Assembly (NCBI GenBank): GCA_014058105.1
Contig: JACGCM010000003.1
Span: 372,001-436,000, forward strand
Length of the DNA stretch: 64,000 nucleotides
Origin: Kingdonia uniflora
Taxonomy: Eukaryota > Streptophyta > Magnoliopsida > Ranunculales > Circaeasteraceae
Direction of reading: 5' to 3'
Part shown: positions 1 through 11,463 of the stretch, piece after piece
Position numbering within the stretch: the stretch's first letter is position 1
Layout of the letters: each line of letters begins with the position of its first letter
The notes under the pieces: model-generated
Seen by the model: only the letters and a program-made list of their open reading frames with translations
The model's database searches: none
What the model was told of the DNA's origin: nothing
Translations under genes and position numbers: made by a program

Positions 1-264
1 TTGTTGTTTTCATAGTGGGTAGAAGTTATAGGCTTCTTGCTACTTTCCTTTGCAATGAGGTAGTAAAATCGGTACGAATTCCAATTATAACTAGGTTGTA
101 TTTTACTTTGATTTACACAACCCTACATGATCTCTATTATTGATAGGACTGTAGTTGGTAGGATGGCCGCATCTAAGCGAAAAGTACCTTTGGGATAATG
201 GGACCCTTAGGTTACCCTAGTTTAGTATTTCTCCATTCATTTTTTTGATTTTTTAGCCTAACCA

Positions 265-1080
265 TTGCACCTGGCTCATGCAGGTATAACCGCTCATATT
301 GCACGAGTTATGTGTGCCCATGGCCTTGAATTCTCGTTACGAGGGATGAACTTATCTGGCGATGAACTGTACCCCTGTAAACTGTACCCCCGTGAACTGT
401 ACCCCCTACTTAGGAAGGCTGCCACGACCATGTGGTCGGTAGTTCAGGCTTGCATGATTTAGAGGCCGAGTGTCGTATCAATTTTATTCCGCGCTGGAAG
501 GTGTTGGGCAATTTTCCCATGAGGCTTCTATTAGTGGTCAGGCTAGGGTTCCTTTGAAAGTTGTTTGCCTTACCCTAGTTAGTAGAGGCTACCCGCTTCC
601 CTTGATGAGTACAAGACCGATGAGATAAGGATGGAATATCTAGACGTTGTCAATGAACGTTTCAAGGCTAGTGGGAGTGATGAATGGATTTGACCTAATT
701 GCTAAACTTTGGCGTGAACCATTGTAATTTCTACTTTGGGCAGTTCGATATTGGTCTTCGATTCCCTTTAAATGATCTAATAAAGAAATGTTTAAACTCG
801 CTTAGACAAGCACCCGGTCAGATGAATGAAAATTTTCATAGGGTAATGACGGGTTGTCGGTTAATTAACCAATCTATGTCACCTCTTTATAATACGTCAT
901 GGTGGCATATAAGACTGGGCATTGTCCCCACTAATGCGATTTAGTCTTTATGGAGTATGTAAATACGAGTGAGGGAGTGGATGTTTCGGACGAGCCCACA
1001 CCCTCACCTCGCGTAACTCATGCTCATTCCAAAGCAAGCCCCGAGGGATGCCAAGCTCGTATATCAACATAGGCGAGGGC
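265..1080 (+). pseudogene. Antisense ORF remnant, gypsy-associated transposon-type domain
   Basis: Broken plus-strand reading frames, opposite in strand to the gag-pol of the surrounding element. Around 740-890 the translation has the pattern FPLNDLIKK..L..APGQMNENFHR. This resembles the conserved core of the 'putative gypsy type transposon' family found as an extra ORF in plant Tat elements. At 361-407 a 15-bp unit encoding (K/E)LYP(C/R) is repeated three times. No start is chosen because frames are interrupted. The function of this protein family is unknown. The alternative is a captured host gene; I favour the element's own additional ORF because of its place downstream of integrase. Confidence 0.4.
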
Positions 1081-1479
1081 GGGAGGTGTAGTTAAGAAGT
1101 CTCATATTAAGAAGGGGAAAGCTAAACTAAAAGTTTAGGGGGTGATACGCACTTGTTCTCCCGAGTGGAGATACTGGTATTATATCGTTCGCAAGACAAG
1201 CGAGCCAAAATAAATAAATTTGCCCACCGGAGGTAATTTATGGTATCGGCACCCCATTCTTGTGACCGGTGCTTTTGATTTTGACAATGTACGGTCCCAA
1301 TTGTTATCTCTGTCACAATGTATTTGACATTAAATGTATGTGATATCTTGTCATATTTATGTATTCTTTCATCATTGATATGTGATCTGATATCATATTT
1401 GTTCCTCACATGTGTTACCCTCACAGGGATCACTTACAAGAGCTTCTAGCTTCATTGGTTAGGCCTACAAAACCGAAAG

Positions 1480-2690
1480 TGCCATGTGCTTACCCATATT
1501 TTTTACAGGAAGTTTGAAGCGGATAGGTATTGGTTGCCAGCGAAGTACAGTAAACCACGTCAGCAAGTCGTAAGTAACACTATATCGATTCAAAGTACCC
1601 ACTCTTTCAAGTCTTCCAAGTCCGTTGACATGAAGCCTCTCATTTTCTTGTTACAAATGGGACAGACTCTACAAGTGCCTCGCAGTCTCTCCCTCTTGTT
1701 CTGGGTGTGAGTGCTAGTCTGAGGGGTGCTAGCATAGCACCAAGTTCCATAGGTCTGTGCCCCAGAGGCTCATAGACGATGAACTAGAAGAGTTTAGAGA
1801 GAAAGGAGTGACTACCTTTATCTCAGCCCTTCACAAAAGAGGTGAACCATTCAGTAGGTAGTGGTAAGTTATTTTCTGGTGGTTTGCCAGAGGGTGAGGT
1901 CCAAAGCACGCCTTACAAGGACAAAGAGATGGCCTATTTGACCGAGGCTCTCGCAGACCCCCATGCTGCAGTCGTCGCTACAGTTCGACTGAAAATTTCA
2001 GTAATGTAGGCTTTTATCTATATTTATCTTGTGTATAAATGACTCGACTTTTATGAAAAAATTTAATTTGTGGTTTACAGTATACACTAACTCTGGAAGT
2101 GGCCTTTTAATGCAGCAAAAATCTTGTTAGTCGCAATAATGACTTGGAGCAGCGCCTCGCTGATATACAGGCCCACCAGAAGAAGCTTATCTAAGAGGCA
2201 GTCCAGCGCGAGCTGGTCGAATATGTTTTCTGTCAGACTCAGGCACTGACGAAGATGGACAAAGCTCTCGGGGAAGAGAAGTTGACACTCCAGCGAGACT
2301 TGGAGGCCACCAATGGTCATATGAAGAGTCTGGGTCTGGAGAAGGAGGCGAACGAGTAAGAACTCCAAGAGCAGCTCACGGGGAAAGATATGGCATTAGC
2401 CAACCTGCAGGGCCACGTGAGAGAGCTTGTAAATAGCTTGACTAATGTGGAAAAGGAGTTTTGTTTGTCTACAGACTGGTAGATCGCAACGTTTGCTCCT
2501 CCTTTGCTTTCCTTAGACATAAACCAAGATGTCCCCGAGCTTCGTCACCTTGGGCATTCCAGCTGGCAGGGTCCCATTCTATTTGGTTTGGCAAAGAACA
2601 TCACTGCCGAAGAAGATGCAGAGATTACTACAGAAGATACTGTTGCGGCTGCCGCAACAAGCTAGGTCCCCGATATTGACCCGTTATGGG
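1480..2690 (+). pseudogene. Antisense ORF remnant, coiled-coil C-terminal part
   Basis: Continuation of the plus-strand antisense coding remnant. From about 2,120 to 2,460 the plus strand reads as a heptad-like, Glu/Leu/Gln-rich helix (NNDLEQRLADIQAHQ, then EEKLTLQRDLEA and QEQLTGKDMALANLQ) typical of a coiled coil, interrupted by amber and ochre codons. Frames shift several times. Plant Tat antisense ORFs commonly have an N-terminal conserved block and a C-terminal coiled coil, so the two blocks are probably one ancestral gene. No catalytic motif is visible. Confidence 0.4.
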
Positions 2691-2844
2691 TTTGTTGTAT
2701 GAATATTAATCTGATGCCCGTAGTGGCGATGTTGTAATATTGGGTTGATATTTCTGCACCACCATAAATTATTGACTTTTGTTGTGCAACCTTTGAATAT
2801 TTATTATTATTAGTGCAAGTATTCCTCAATATTAAGATGTACAT

Positions 2845-3300
2845 ATTCCTTGTCCTCGTTGGACTATTAGCATAGGTCGTTATAATGACCTAACGCAAAA
2901 TATACTTGGGATTTATGGAGTTCCCATCAACTCTATTTACTAGTCTTTGTTGGACTATTAGTATTGGTCGTTAAGATGACCTAGCGCAAAATATACTTGG
3001 AAATTTTAGAGTTTCCACAAACTCCTTTTACTAGTCCTCGTTAAACCGTTGGACTATTAAAATTGGCCGTTATGACAACCTAACGCAAAAATATACTTGG
3101 GAATTTTGGAGTTCCTGTAAAATCTTTTTACTAGTCCTCGTTAAGCTATTAACATTGGCTGCTATGACGACCTAACGCAAAATATTCTTATGATTTTTGG
3201 AGTTCCTATAAACTCTTTATATAATTCCTCATTGGATTATTTACATTGGTCGTTATGATGACCTAACGGAAATTATACTTGGAGAGTCCTCGTAGGACTC
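2845..3300. repeat. Tandem array, unit about 90-95 bp, about 5 copies
   Basis: Diverged head-to-tail copies share the order: TCCTCGTTGGACTATTA, then GTCGTTATAATGACCTAACG, then AAAATATACTTGG, then GGAGTTCC, then AACTC. The core includes the short inverted repeat GTCGTTATAATGAC. Copies differ by small indels. The array sits in the 3' region of the minus-strand Tat-type element, where hypervariable tandem repeats are a known feature of that lineage. Confidence 0.85.
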
Positions 3301-3477
3301 GTTGCCCATAGTCCCAAAGATGGGCATGGGAGAAAAGATTGGGATTTGTGTTCCTGGTATCGATGAATCTTGGGACGGTACAAGGTGGACATGGTCAGGT
3401 TAGTTTACATTATTTTTTTCGAAATTGATGGTGCTGAGTTTATTGTCATATTTATTGACGGTATTAAATACTCTTAA

Positions 3478-3484
3478 TATAAAA
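3478..3484 (+). promoter_or_regulatory. TATA box upstream of small plus-strand ORF
   Basis: TATAAAA in the context AATATAAAAGGGG lies about 70 bp upstream of an ATG at 3,552, a normal plant TATA-to-ATG distance. It points along the plus strand, opposite to the host retroelement, so it would drive an antisense transcript. It is a sequence match only. Confidence 0.4.
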
Positions 3485-3551
3485 GGGGCTTATCCGCCCA
3501 TTCCCGTGTTTTATTTTTACCTTTGAGCTTTCAATTGTTCTGGTAAGTGTG

Positions 3552-3725
3552 ATGAAGACTCAATCTCAATCCTGTTATGAAGAGATAGAGGCGTTGATTG
3601 CTCTGGTGGTCGAGAAATGGACCACTTTCCTTTTTGGGATTGGGGGCCTGGACGACGATGCTCCACGATTCTGCCAGTACCTTGCTTTAGAGCCCCTTCC
3701 TGAATATGATCGGAAGGAGGCGTAG
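3552..3725 (+). CDS. Small acidic ORF in the 3' region of the Tat-type element
   Basis: A 57-codon uninterrupted ORF beginning MKTQSQSCYEEIEALIALV and ending at TAG, 67 bp downstream of a TATA box. The product is acidic with a Glu/Leu-rich N-terminus and a DDDAPRF..LALEPLPEY segment. Beyond the stop, similar-looking coding continues for about 150 bp in broken frames, so the original ORF was probably longer. I do not recognise a family. Position suggests a second antisense accessory ORF of the retroelement. It could be a chance ORF. Confidence 0.3.
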   Translation: MKTQSQSCYEEIEALIALVVEKWTTFLFGIGGLDDDAPRFCQYLALEPLPEYDRKEA

Positions 3726-4012
3726 GAAGGGTAGAGTTTGTTCTATTTTGAGATGTTATGCTAAACTCTTGCGGCCGTAGCTTCAAATTGCAAATGATGG
3801 CCTTGATGGAGTTAGGGCTTTATGAGGAGTATCACTACGACAGAGACTACCTGTCACTAGAGAATAAATGTGGGTATCCTGGGTGTTTTGCCTAAATGAA
3901 CTTGTAATACAGTTGTTCCTAATGTCATGATTAAAAAACTTTTGTCACAATTGTGTGGTATATTTGATTTTGCTTGCTCATATAATACTGTTGCAATACT
4001 GCTGCTCATTTG

Positions 4013-4598
4013 ACTTCAAAAAATGCCCCTAGTATTTGGGGAGTATGTTTTACTTCAAAAGCATTCCCTATATTGGAGGAGGCACCCTCAGTTGTTTTGA
4101 GGCTGTTCTTACCTCAAAAAATGTTAAGTATTTTAGAAAGATGTTTTACTTTAAAAATGCCCCCAATATTGGGGAGCTCATTTTTACTTCAAAAAACGAG
4201 TCCATTATTATTGGAGGACATTTTAATTCAAAAATGCCCCCAGTATTGTGGAGCTCATTTTTACTTCAAAAAATGAGTCCAGTATTGTGGAGCATAATTT
4301 ACTTCAAAAATGCCCCCAGTATTGGGGAGCTCATTTTTACTTCAAAAAACTACTTCAGTAGTTGGGGAGGACGGTGTACTTCAAAAATGCCCACAGTATT
4401 TGGGAGTTCGTTTTTCCTTTAAAAAACGGCTCCAATATTTGGGGAAGATGTTTTACTTCAAAAGCGTCCCCAGTATTGGGGAGCTCATTTTTATTTTAAA
4501 AAACAGCTCTAGTATTTAAGGAGGACGTTTTACAGCAAAAGCACCCCTAGTATTTGAGGAGGTATTTTTACTTTAAAAAATGCCTCCAGTATTCAACA
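4013..4598. repeat. Tandem minisatellite, about 39-bp monomer in about 78-bp dimers
   Basis: About 15 head-to-tail monomers, consensus near TACTTCAAAAATGCCCCCAG followed by TATTGGGGAGCTCATTTT. Two monomer types alternate: one with CCCCCAGTATTGGGGAGCTC and one with GAGTCCAGTATTGTGGAG, giving a dimeric higher-order unit. Each A monomer centres on a palindrome; at 4,161 it is the perfect CCCCAATATTGGGG. The array lies directly downstream of the integrase end of the minus-strand element. It is open in several frames and gives repetitive peptides that I do not regard as genes. Confidence 0.9.
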
Positions 4599-4679
4599 AT
4601 GTTTTTATCAGACAAAACGATCATTGAAACTTTGCAAGTAAAATTTGTACAAAGCGGGGTGCTTTACTGGTTCCATTTA

Positions 4680-5530
4680 TGGATATTCATTACATTCCAA
4701 GGAGATTTTAAGTCTTCTTTGTTGTTGTTCATCATGTAGTAAACATTTGTGTGCATGACCCTTGAGATAATGTATGGTACCTTCCAGTTTGGTTAGAGTT
4801 TTCCTTTGTTGGGGCTCTGTAGTGTGGGGAAGACCTTCTTCATCATGTATTCCCCCGATTAAAATTCTCTTGGGCAAACTCATTTGCTAAAATTTAGTTT
4901 TAGTGTCTTCTGGTAACTTATCATTCAGGATGAGGCCTCATCTTTTGTTTCGTCAATAAAATTAATGTTTTTTACGAAGAGTTATTCGCTAATTTTACTG
5001 CAGACGACCTGAGATCTTGTTGTATTATTACCTCTGTGGGTAATACTACCTCGGACCCATAGGTAAGCATGAAAGAATTGAAGCCTACCGAATTTCGAGG
5101 CATTGTTCGGTAGGGCCATAGCACGTGGGGCAGTTCGCCAACCCATCGGCCCTTGGCGGCATCCAAACTCTTGCTGATACCATCAATTATTGTTTTGTTG
5201 GACGCCTCGGCCTGTCCATTCCCTTGTAGGTACCTTGGCCTTGATGATAGTATTTTGATATTGTAGGGTTGTACAAAGTTGGTGACCTTACTGCCCACAA
5301 ACCGAGTATCATTGTCTGTCGCAAGGACCACTGGTACACTGAACCTTGTGATGATGCATTTCTATAGAAAACTGGTTATCTCTTCTTCTCTTATACGAGC
5401 AATTGGGATGGCCTCTACCCACTTGGTGAAGTAGTTTGTAGTAACTAACAACCATTTACGTCTCATACTTGCCATTGGGAGTGCCCCAATTATGTCCAGT
5501 CCCCAATTTGCGAATAGTCACGAGCTTGAG
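4680..5530 (-). pseudogene. Tat-type integrase, catalytic core and C-terminus (broken)
   Basis: Minus-strand translation shows the integrase core start WGLDIIGALPMAS, then the TNYFTKWVEA block, the second acidic block LATDNDTRFVG, and the NGQAEASNKTI block carrying the catalytic Glu, followed by W..ELPHVLWPYRTMPR and TYGSEVVLPTEV. The latter are typical of Ty3/gypsy Tat/Athila integrases. A further segment near 4,680-4,870 matches the family C-terminus (KVFPTL...NKGKL.PNW..PY.I...SPWN). At least one frameshift and several stops separate these parts. The zinc-binding N-terminus is not clear. Confidence 0.75.
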
Positions 5531-5659
5531 ACTATATGAAGGTCAACGGTGGGACATGTGTTTGCGCTCGTTCGGCTATAGACCCGTTAAAAGCCGATAT
5601 CTCTATTTTTGAGGGGGTCGTGCAGTCTTGCATGTTCATATTCACCAAAACACCGTGAT

Positions 5660-5960
5660 AGATAATGATTTATCTGATCCTTAAATCGACCAGCATCCAT
5701 TTGACTAAGACTTCTCCAATCCTGATCCAAATGACCAATGTATCGTCATAGGGGTAGAATAATGACCCTATGTCATTGTTTATAAAGTATAAAGCTTGTC
5801 CATGATTCATCTCTAGGACTACCACGATACTGTGAGCTATTCTCTAATTCTCACTCAGTCGGTAACACTACCTCGTGGAGTGGGAAATGACATTGTAGGA
5901 TTATGCCCTATTAATGTCTTACAATATCATTTCACAGACTATAATGTACCCCTATACTTA
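5660..5960 (-). pseudogene. Tat-type protease-region remnant
   Basis: On the minus strand a short stretch reads DDTLVIWIRIGEVLVKWMLVD. It aligns by eye with the strand before the catalytic Asp of Tat-lineage gag-pol proteases (DALVI...RVLVDNGSS pattern). It sits between gag and integrase as expected for protease, but reverse transcriptase and RNase H that should follow are missing. This is a weak, motif-level call. Confidence 0.35.
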
Positions 5961-6019
5961 CATATTTGTCATCGGCTCTGCTAGCTCTCCGTATGGGGAG
6001 CATGTCTTCAGATGGGATT

Positions 6020-7842
6020 GGCCGTTTTAAGTACTGAGTGCAGCGCCCTCTCCTAAACCATGTCTCAGCAAAATTAATCAGGCCATAGCACTTCTCAGTT
6101 TTATGGTCATAGACTTCATGATGAGCGCAATAGGGTTATCTTGGGTGGTCAGTCTTTGGGTATAACTTCCTGTAGTCTGGGATTTTTTGGTGATAACAAG
6201 GAGGTATATTCGTGTAATTTTGAGGTCGCTAGGCAAGTATCATTCCCAATGCTCAACCTTGGGCTTGCCTTTTCGGGGAGGGGGATAAGATTTGCCTTGA
6301 GTATCTTTGTTTACTCTCCTTTTGATCCTGCCCTTGTCGTCTCTGTGCTGCCAGTCGGGGATATTTCTTGGGTGTTTGGACGTTCCAGTATGCGTGACTA
6401 GCAACAGGGCGGAGGCGGTACTAAGAAGGATAATTGTCTAAGAGGCTAATGCATAGTTTTTAGCTTTTATATTCTGGTACTTTCATACTTTCATACTTTC
6501 TTATAGAAATTTCCAGTATCTCTTATTATTTCATGTCCAAAGCTTCTCGTAATTTTGAGCCAGGTAAGTAGGCTCCCATAAATGCCAAGCAAGATGTTTG
6601 GGCATCTACTTATTCAATGAGCATCAGCTCGTTCTTGAACCTTTTGAGAAAGGATTCAATGGTTACTCTGACCTACTATTTTAAAGAGAATGGCTTTATT
6701 AGATGCTTCTTTGACTACTAATTATGCATGTATTTTTCCATGAATGCCAGTGAAAACTGCCTAAAGGTAGGTATCGAGTTGGACTCATGGCTTTGGAGCC
6801 AGGCAAGGGTGGAAGGGAATAGATGGTACATGTCATCGTCTGTCACGTATTGCAGATCAATACTTTACTGAACTTAGAGATGTGTTGTCCCAGGTCTTGG
6901 CTCCTATTGAAGGCTTCTTTCCATGGCCTGGAATAGCTCTACCCTGGTACATAGTTCTAAATGTTCACCGTGAACGATGTACTATAGATCTTTCACAGAG
7001 TCTCTTTCATTAACCCTTTAGCCGGGTCGTTGTCTCTGTTCTATTAGTTTCGGATCAATACTTCTATGGAGGCGACTGCTAAAATAAGTTGGTCACTTCT
7101 TCCCTTCTTGGGCCTCGTCTTCCCCATATTAAAGATTCATCATAGTAACTTTCTTCGTATGGCTCGTAAGATTGTCTAAATTGTTGCCTTTAATGATACC
7201 GTTTGATGAACCTATCATTATAGGCAGGGTCTTTCTCCCCAGGGGGTCATGGGTTTCCTCCTTGATATTGGCTCTATCCGTACCCAGGTAGATAGGATAG
7301 GTAGCCAGGGTTATAGTCTTAATGCCACTGAGGAAGGTGCTCACAATAATTATCGTGCATGCTCCTAGGTATGTTGGAGGAGTGGGGGGACATATACTAT
7401 TATATTATGGAGCATATCAACCTGGTAGAGGTGGGTCGGTATTGTTAAGCTGGTATACTGGCTGTGGCAGTGGGTGTCATTTCCCAGTGAGTGGTTGTAT
7501 TGGTTACCTCGGTGGTGGAGGTCGTGGCTCGCCTGGGTATGGTATTATCCAATAAGACAACGAATATAGATTGTAAACTGAGGTAGCCTAGGGTTCGTAG
7601 GCTAGACCATACAACGGTAGTAAATTGGGCTAAGTTTTGTAGTTACAGTTAATGAGCGCCACCTCTTATAGCATGAAATCTCTAACCATCTCAGATGCTA
7701 CCAGGACGCCGACTAGTGCTTGGTCTCGAGCTACGAGATTTTCTTGCATCTCATTATTAGCCACCTAAAGATGTTGGATTTGATCTTCTTTCATCATTAT
7801 CTGCTCTTGCAGTTACAGGAGCATCACTCTCATCTCAGCCAT
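6020..7842 (-). pseudogene. Tat-type gag remnant
   Basis: Minus strand, starting at an ATG at 7,842. An N-terminal Gln/Glu/Met-rich coiled-coil segment begins MAEMRVMLL. It is followed after about 1 kb by the retrotransposon-gag block ESFLKRFKNELMLIE..DAQT near 6,560-6,650, which in functional relatives is the S.SF..L...F...F...E pattern. Near 6,030-6,140 there is a zinc-knuckle-like CAHHEVYDHKTEKC. Stops and frameshifts occur throughout. Capsid function is inferred from family knowledge. Confidence 0.6.
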
Positions 7843-8388
7843 CGCTTGCTTCTACGTCTAATTACGTGTATAACCTATCATCTTTGCGTAGTTGTGTAAA
7901 GTTTAGTCGCGAGGACGCAGACGGAGCCAATTGTAGTCTTTAATGTTTTCTAAGGGGACGACAATACGTAAAACGTTATTTAAGGCTTGACACGTCTCAC
8001 CGGAGGAGAGCACCACTCAACTCTCTTTAAGTCTTTTCTCCCTCTTCCTCTAGAGTTGCTAGGGTTTAGTAGATGGAGGTGGAGGTTTTAAAAAAGGTCC
8101 CTTCTTAGATCACCTTCCCTCCATATTTATAGGGAGGGTTTTGACCTAGGAGTGCTCAGGCTCACGTATCGAGTATAATTCCTAAGATACCCTTAAAGGG
8201 TTTTAGGCTTTACCTTTCCACGTGGACCTGGCATAAAGTATTCGTAATTAGAAATTACTTTCGTCGTGACTCGTGGGTCTTAAGATAGAGCTCCCCATAG
8301 GACGTGCTCGTCAATGGGTGGGTACGTCACCCAACGACTTGCAACCCTCGTGGTTAGTGGGAACGTGGTCCTACAATCATGAAACATT
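7843..8388 (-). other. Presumed 5' leader or LTR remnant of the Tat-type element
   Basis: No coding sequence is seen. On the minus strand this lies just upstream of the gag ATG, where leader, primer-binding site and 5' LTR are expected. I could not identify a convincing primer-binding site or LTR border. The right end is where sequence homologous to the next gypsy element begins abruptly. Confidence 0.3.
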
Positions 8389-11300
8389 GAACGTTCAAGT
8401 TTGTGATTACTAAATTGTTTATTAAAGAGATCACGTATGAGGTCGTTCCTTTAGATGTGCGTCAGGTCATTTTGGGTAGCCCTTATCTTTGGGGCCGAGA
8501 TGCGATTCATTACCATAGAGCTCGCAAGTATCATCTTACAAAAGAGGGAAAGGAGTTCCATATCAATGCTTGTATGAAGTAAGTTACCACGAATAATTTG
8601 GTAATGGTAACTCAGGTGAAGAGGTTGGTTAATACGAGCAGCTAGTTTGTGTAGTTGCTAGTACGATCTGTTCAAGAAGGTCTGTTGGCTAAAGTATTAT
8701 CTACTATAACAATGTCTCCTAAGCAACAAACTGAAATGGGGATGCTGTAAGAGGAGTATAAAGACTTGTTTCTAGGAATAGAAGGGATACCGTATATGAG
8801 AGATGTGGATCGTGATATCTCCTTGGTGAGTTGTGAGCCACTACCCAACATTTGGTTGTATCGGACTTTTATGACCGCGTCTAAGACAATCAAGAAACAG
8901 GTACGGGTGCTCCTAGAGCAAGGAGGTATTAATCTAAGTTGTTCACCTTGTGGTTCACCGGTGTTATTGGTGTTAATAAAGGATGGGACTTGGAGAATAT
9001 GTGTGGATTATCAGGTACTGAACAAGATTACTGTGAAAAATAATTATCCGCTTCCAAGGATTGATGATCCTTTGGATGAGTTACATAAGGCTTAATATTT
9101 CACCAAGCTGGATCTTAAGTCAGGTTGCCAGATAGTTTGAATCTGGAAATAAGATACATGGAAAATGGCTTTCAAGACCAAACAAGGGCACTTCGAATTG
9201 TTGGTGATATCTTTTGGATTATGCAATGCTCAAACTATATTTATATGGTTAATGAATGAGGTTCTTCATTCTTTTATAAATAATTTTGTGATTGTTTATT
9301 TAGATGATACTTTGATATATAGTCAGACATGTGAGGAACAACTTCTGTATATATGTAAAGAGTTAAAAGCATTAAGATCGCAACAACTTTGTCTCAATTG
9401 GAAGAAGTATGAATTTGGGAAGAAGAACCTAGTGTACTTGGGGTTTATTGTTGGTAGAAGTGAACTTAAGGTAGATCCAGAAAAGGTCTCAATCATTACA
9501 AATTTGCAATTCAGTGACAGAAGTGCAAAGTTTTATGGGTTCTTGTTAGTATTTACTAAAGTTTATTTGTCATTTATCACAGATTTCAGCACCTTTGCAT
9601 TCCTTAACAAAGGCCGGTGTAAAGTTTTTGTGGAAAGATCACCATGAGAAAACCTTTTAATTACTGAAGTGGAAGATTACAAATACACCAGTATTAGCTT
9701 AGCCAAATTTCCAGCATCCTTTTAAGATAGAAGCAAATGCGTCATATTATGTATTAGGGGCATTTTTGTTACAGGATGGGAAGCCAGTTGTTTACCATTC
9801 TGAGATGTTTATAGGAGCAGTACGTAACTATCCCACCAATGATAAGGAGTTCTTTGCATTACATCAATCAAGGAAGTATTGGCAGAGTTACTTATTGGGG
9901 AAGGAGGTTGTAGTACATTTCAATCACAAACCTTTACATCTTTTAGATACCGAGTTTAAGCTATAGTAAGCTCGCCATATGAAGTGAATGTCATAACTAC
10001 AATAATTCACTTTGATTATCAATTATAAGAAGGGAGTAGACAACAAAATAGCTGACATATTATCTCGACCCCCATTACCAACTATTTCTATTTTGTTGGT
10101 AGTTAGATACAACCTATTGTTTTGTCTGTGTATGTTATAGGATATGATAATGACAAAGTGCTCAGTGTGATTCACCAGAAGTTGTAGCAAGTAAGACATG
10201 TGAGTATGAATTGAAGGATAGGTTGATTTATAGGGGAACTCTACTATGTATTCCTAAGGGTGGAGACCGTTTGTATTGCATTAGAGAGGCTTATTATTCC
10301 CGGGTTACAGGTCATTTCGGGGTTGAAAAGACTCTTTTAAATTTGTAGTATTATATCTATTGGTCAAAGATACACGTAGATGTTGCTCGTGTAGTTTGTG
10401 GCTGCATTTTACGCAATACATCGAAGCCTTCCAATTATAAGTTGGGACTGTACTTACCATTACCAGTACCTAACCGACCTTGGGAAAGCATATCGATGGA
10501 TTTTATGGGTGGTTTTCCCATGACCAAGTGTAAGAATGATTATCTATTTGTGGTAGTTAATTGATTCAGTATGATGATAGCTCTTATTTCATGCCAGAAG
10601 ACGATTACCTGGGAAGGAGCAGTGTGATTATTTTTCAAAGACATTTGGAGGTATTTGGGGCTCCATTCTTCAATTATTTATGATAGGGATAGCCATTTTT
10701 TGGGGTATTTCTAGAGATCATTATGGGGGATAATGGACACTAAGTCGAAGATAAGTACCGTGTTTCATCCGTACACTGACCAGCAAACAGAGGTAGTCAA
10801 TCGTACTTTGGTTCATTTATTACGAAGATTCCATTCTAAGCATACTAAGACTTAGAATGATAGTTTATCATATCTTCAGTTTGCTTTTAATAGGGCAATT
10901 CATGGTTCTACTTTAAAATCTCCATTTGAAGTTTGTCTAGGGTAGTTGCCTCAAAGCTCCTTTGATATGGAATTTTTTTTTTTTTTAATAAGAAGGTGTC
11001 AGGGAAGGAGGAAGAGGAACAAGTTAAAGCTCAACATTTTATTGAGAAGATAAGAAAGGTTCATGAGGTAGTTAAAGAATAATTAAATAAGACTTAAGTG
11101 AAGTATAAGGCCCCACACGACAAGCATCAAGTTGAATGTACTTTTTAAGAGGGTGATCTAGTTTGGTTGTATTTGGGTAAGGAACGATTAAAGGGAAAAG
11201 GTAAGAAGCTTAAGCCTATCGATTGTGGGCCATTTACTGCACTCAAGAAGATTGGGGGTAACACATTTACCATTAGTTGATGACTTATGGATAGAAAGAG

Positions 11301-11430
11301 AAGATCCATTGTAAGAGGATAGTATTCTAGAGAGGAAGGTTACTGTTATAAGACTAAGTAGTATCGAGTCATTCAGAGTTAGAAAGAAAGGTCAACTACC
11401 CAGCAAGTCGAAGTGGCACAACAAGGAGAT
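8389..11430 (+). pseudogene. Gypsy pol remnant: protease end, RT, RNase H, integrase
   Basis: Order on the plus strand: protease-linker (8,389-8,700); RT with the [16 protein letters not shown] block (8,980-9,030), the SFGLCNAQT block (9,210) and the active-site block VYLDDTLIYS (9,295-9,325, YLDD); RNase H with YPTNDKEFFAL (9,830) and HFNHKPL (9,920-9,940); integrase zinc-binding region and core with SMDFMGGFPM (10,495-10,520), the YDRDSHFLG block (10,680), and the TDQQTEV block (10,775-10,800). The tail ends with a basic GQLPSKSKWHNKE segment. Many stops and frameshifts rule out function. A TGA at 10,614-10,616 sits at the same codon as a TGA in the second copy. Confidence 0.85.
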
Positions 11431-11463
11431 GGGCACGACCAATTTCCCTCATCTCCAGTTTTA

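Larger units (their letters stand above)
1..8388 (-). mobile_element. Decayed Tat/Ogre-type Ty3/gypsy retrotransposon
   Basis: Read on the minus strand, the order is gag (7,842 to about 6,020), a protease scrap (about 5,960-5,660), integrase (about 5,530-4,680), then a long 3' region with two tandem-repeat arrays and plus-strand ORFs. Reverse transcriptase and RNase H are not visible between protease and integrase, so about 2 kb of pol appears deleted. The integrase similarity, repeat-rich 3' region and antisense ORFs together match what is known of the Tat lineage; that lineage call is inference. All frames carry stops. The 3' LTR, if present, lies left of the window or is unrecognisable. 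The right end abuts a truncated gypsy element at about 8,389. Confidence 0.6.

Noticed and set aside
2087..2368. Minus-strand Leu-rich ORF
   Set aside because: It is the complement of the plus-strand coiled-coil coding remnant, whose Glu/Gln-rich heptads give Leu-rich antisense.
4010..4519. Long overlapping ORFs in the 39-bp repeat array (up to 128 codons)
   Set aside because: They are open in several frames because the repeat unit lacks stops; the peptide is purely repetitive, so these are not genes.
2845..4598. CRISPR-like array
   Set aside because: Units are contiguous tandem repeats without unique spacers, in a plant nuclear retroelement.
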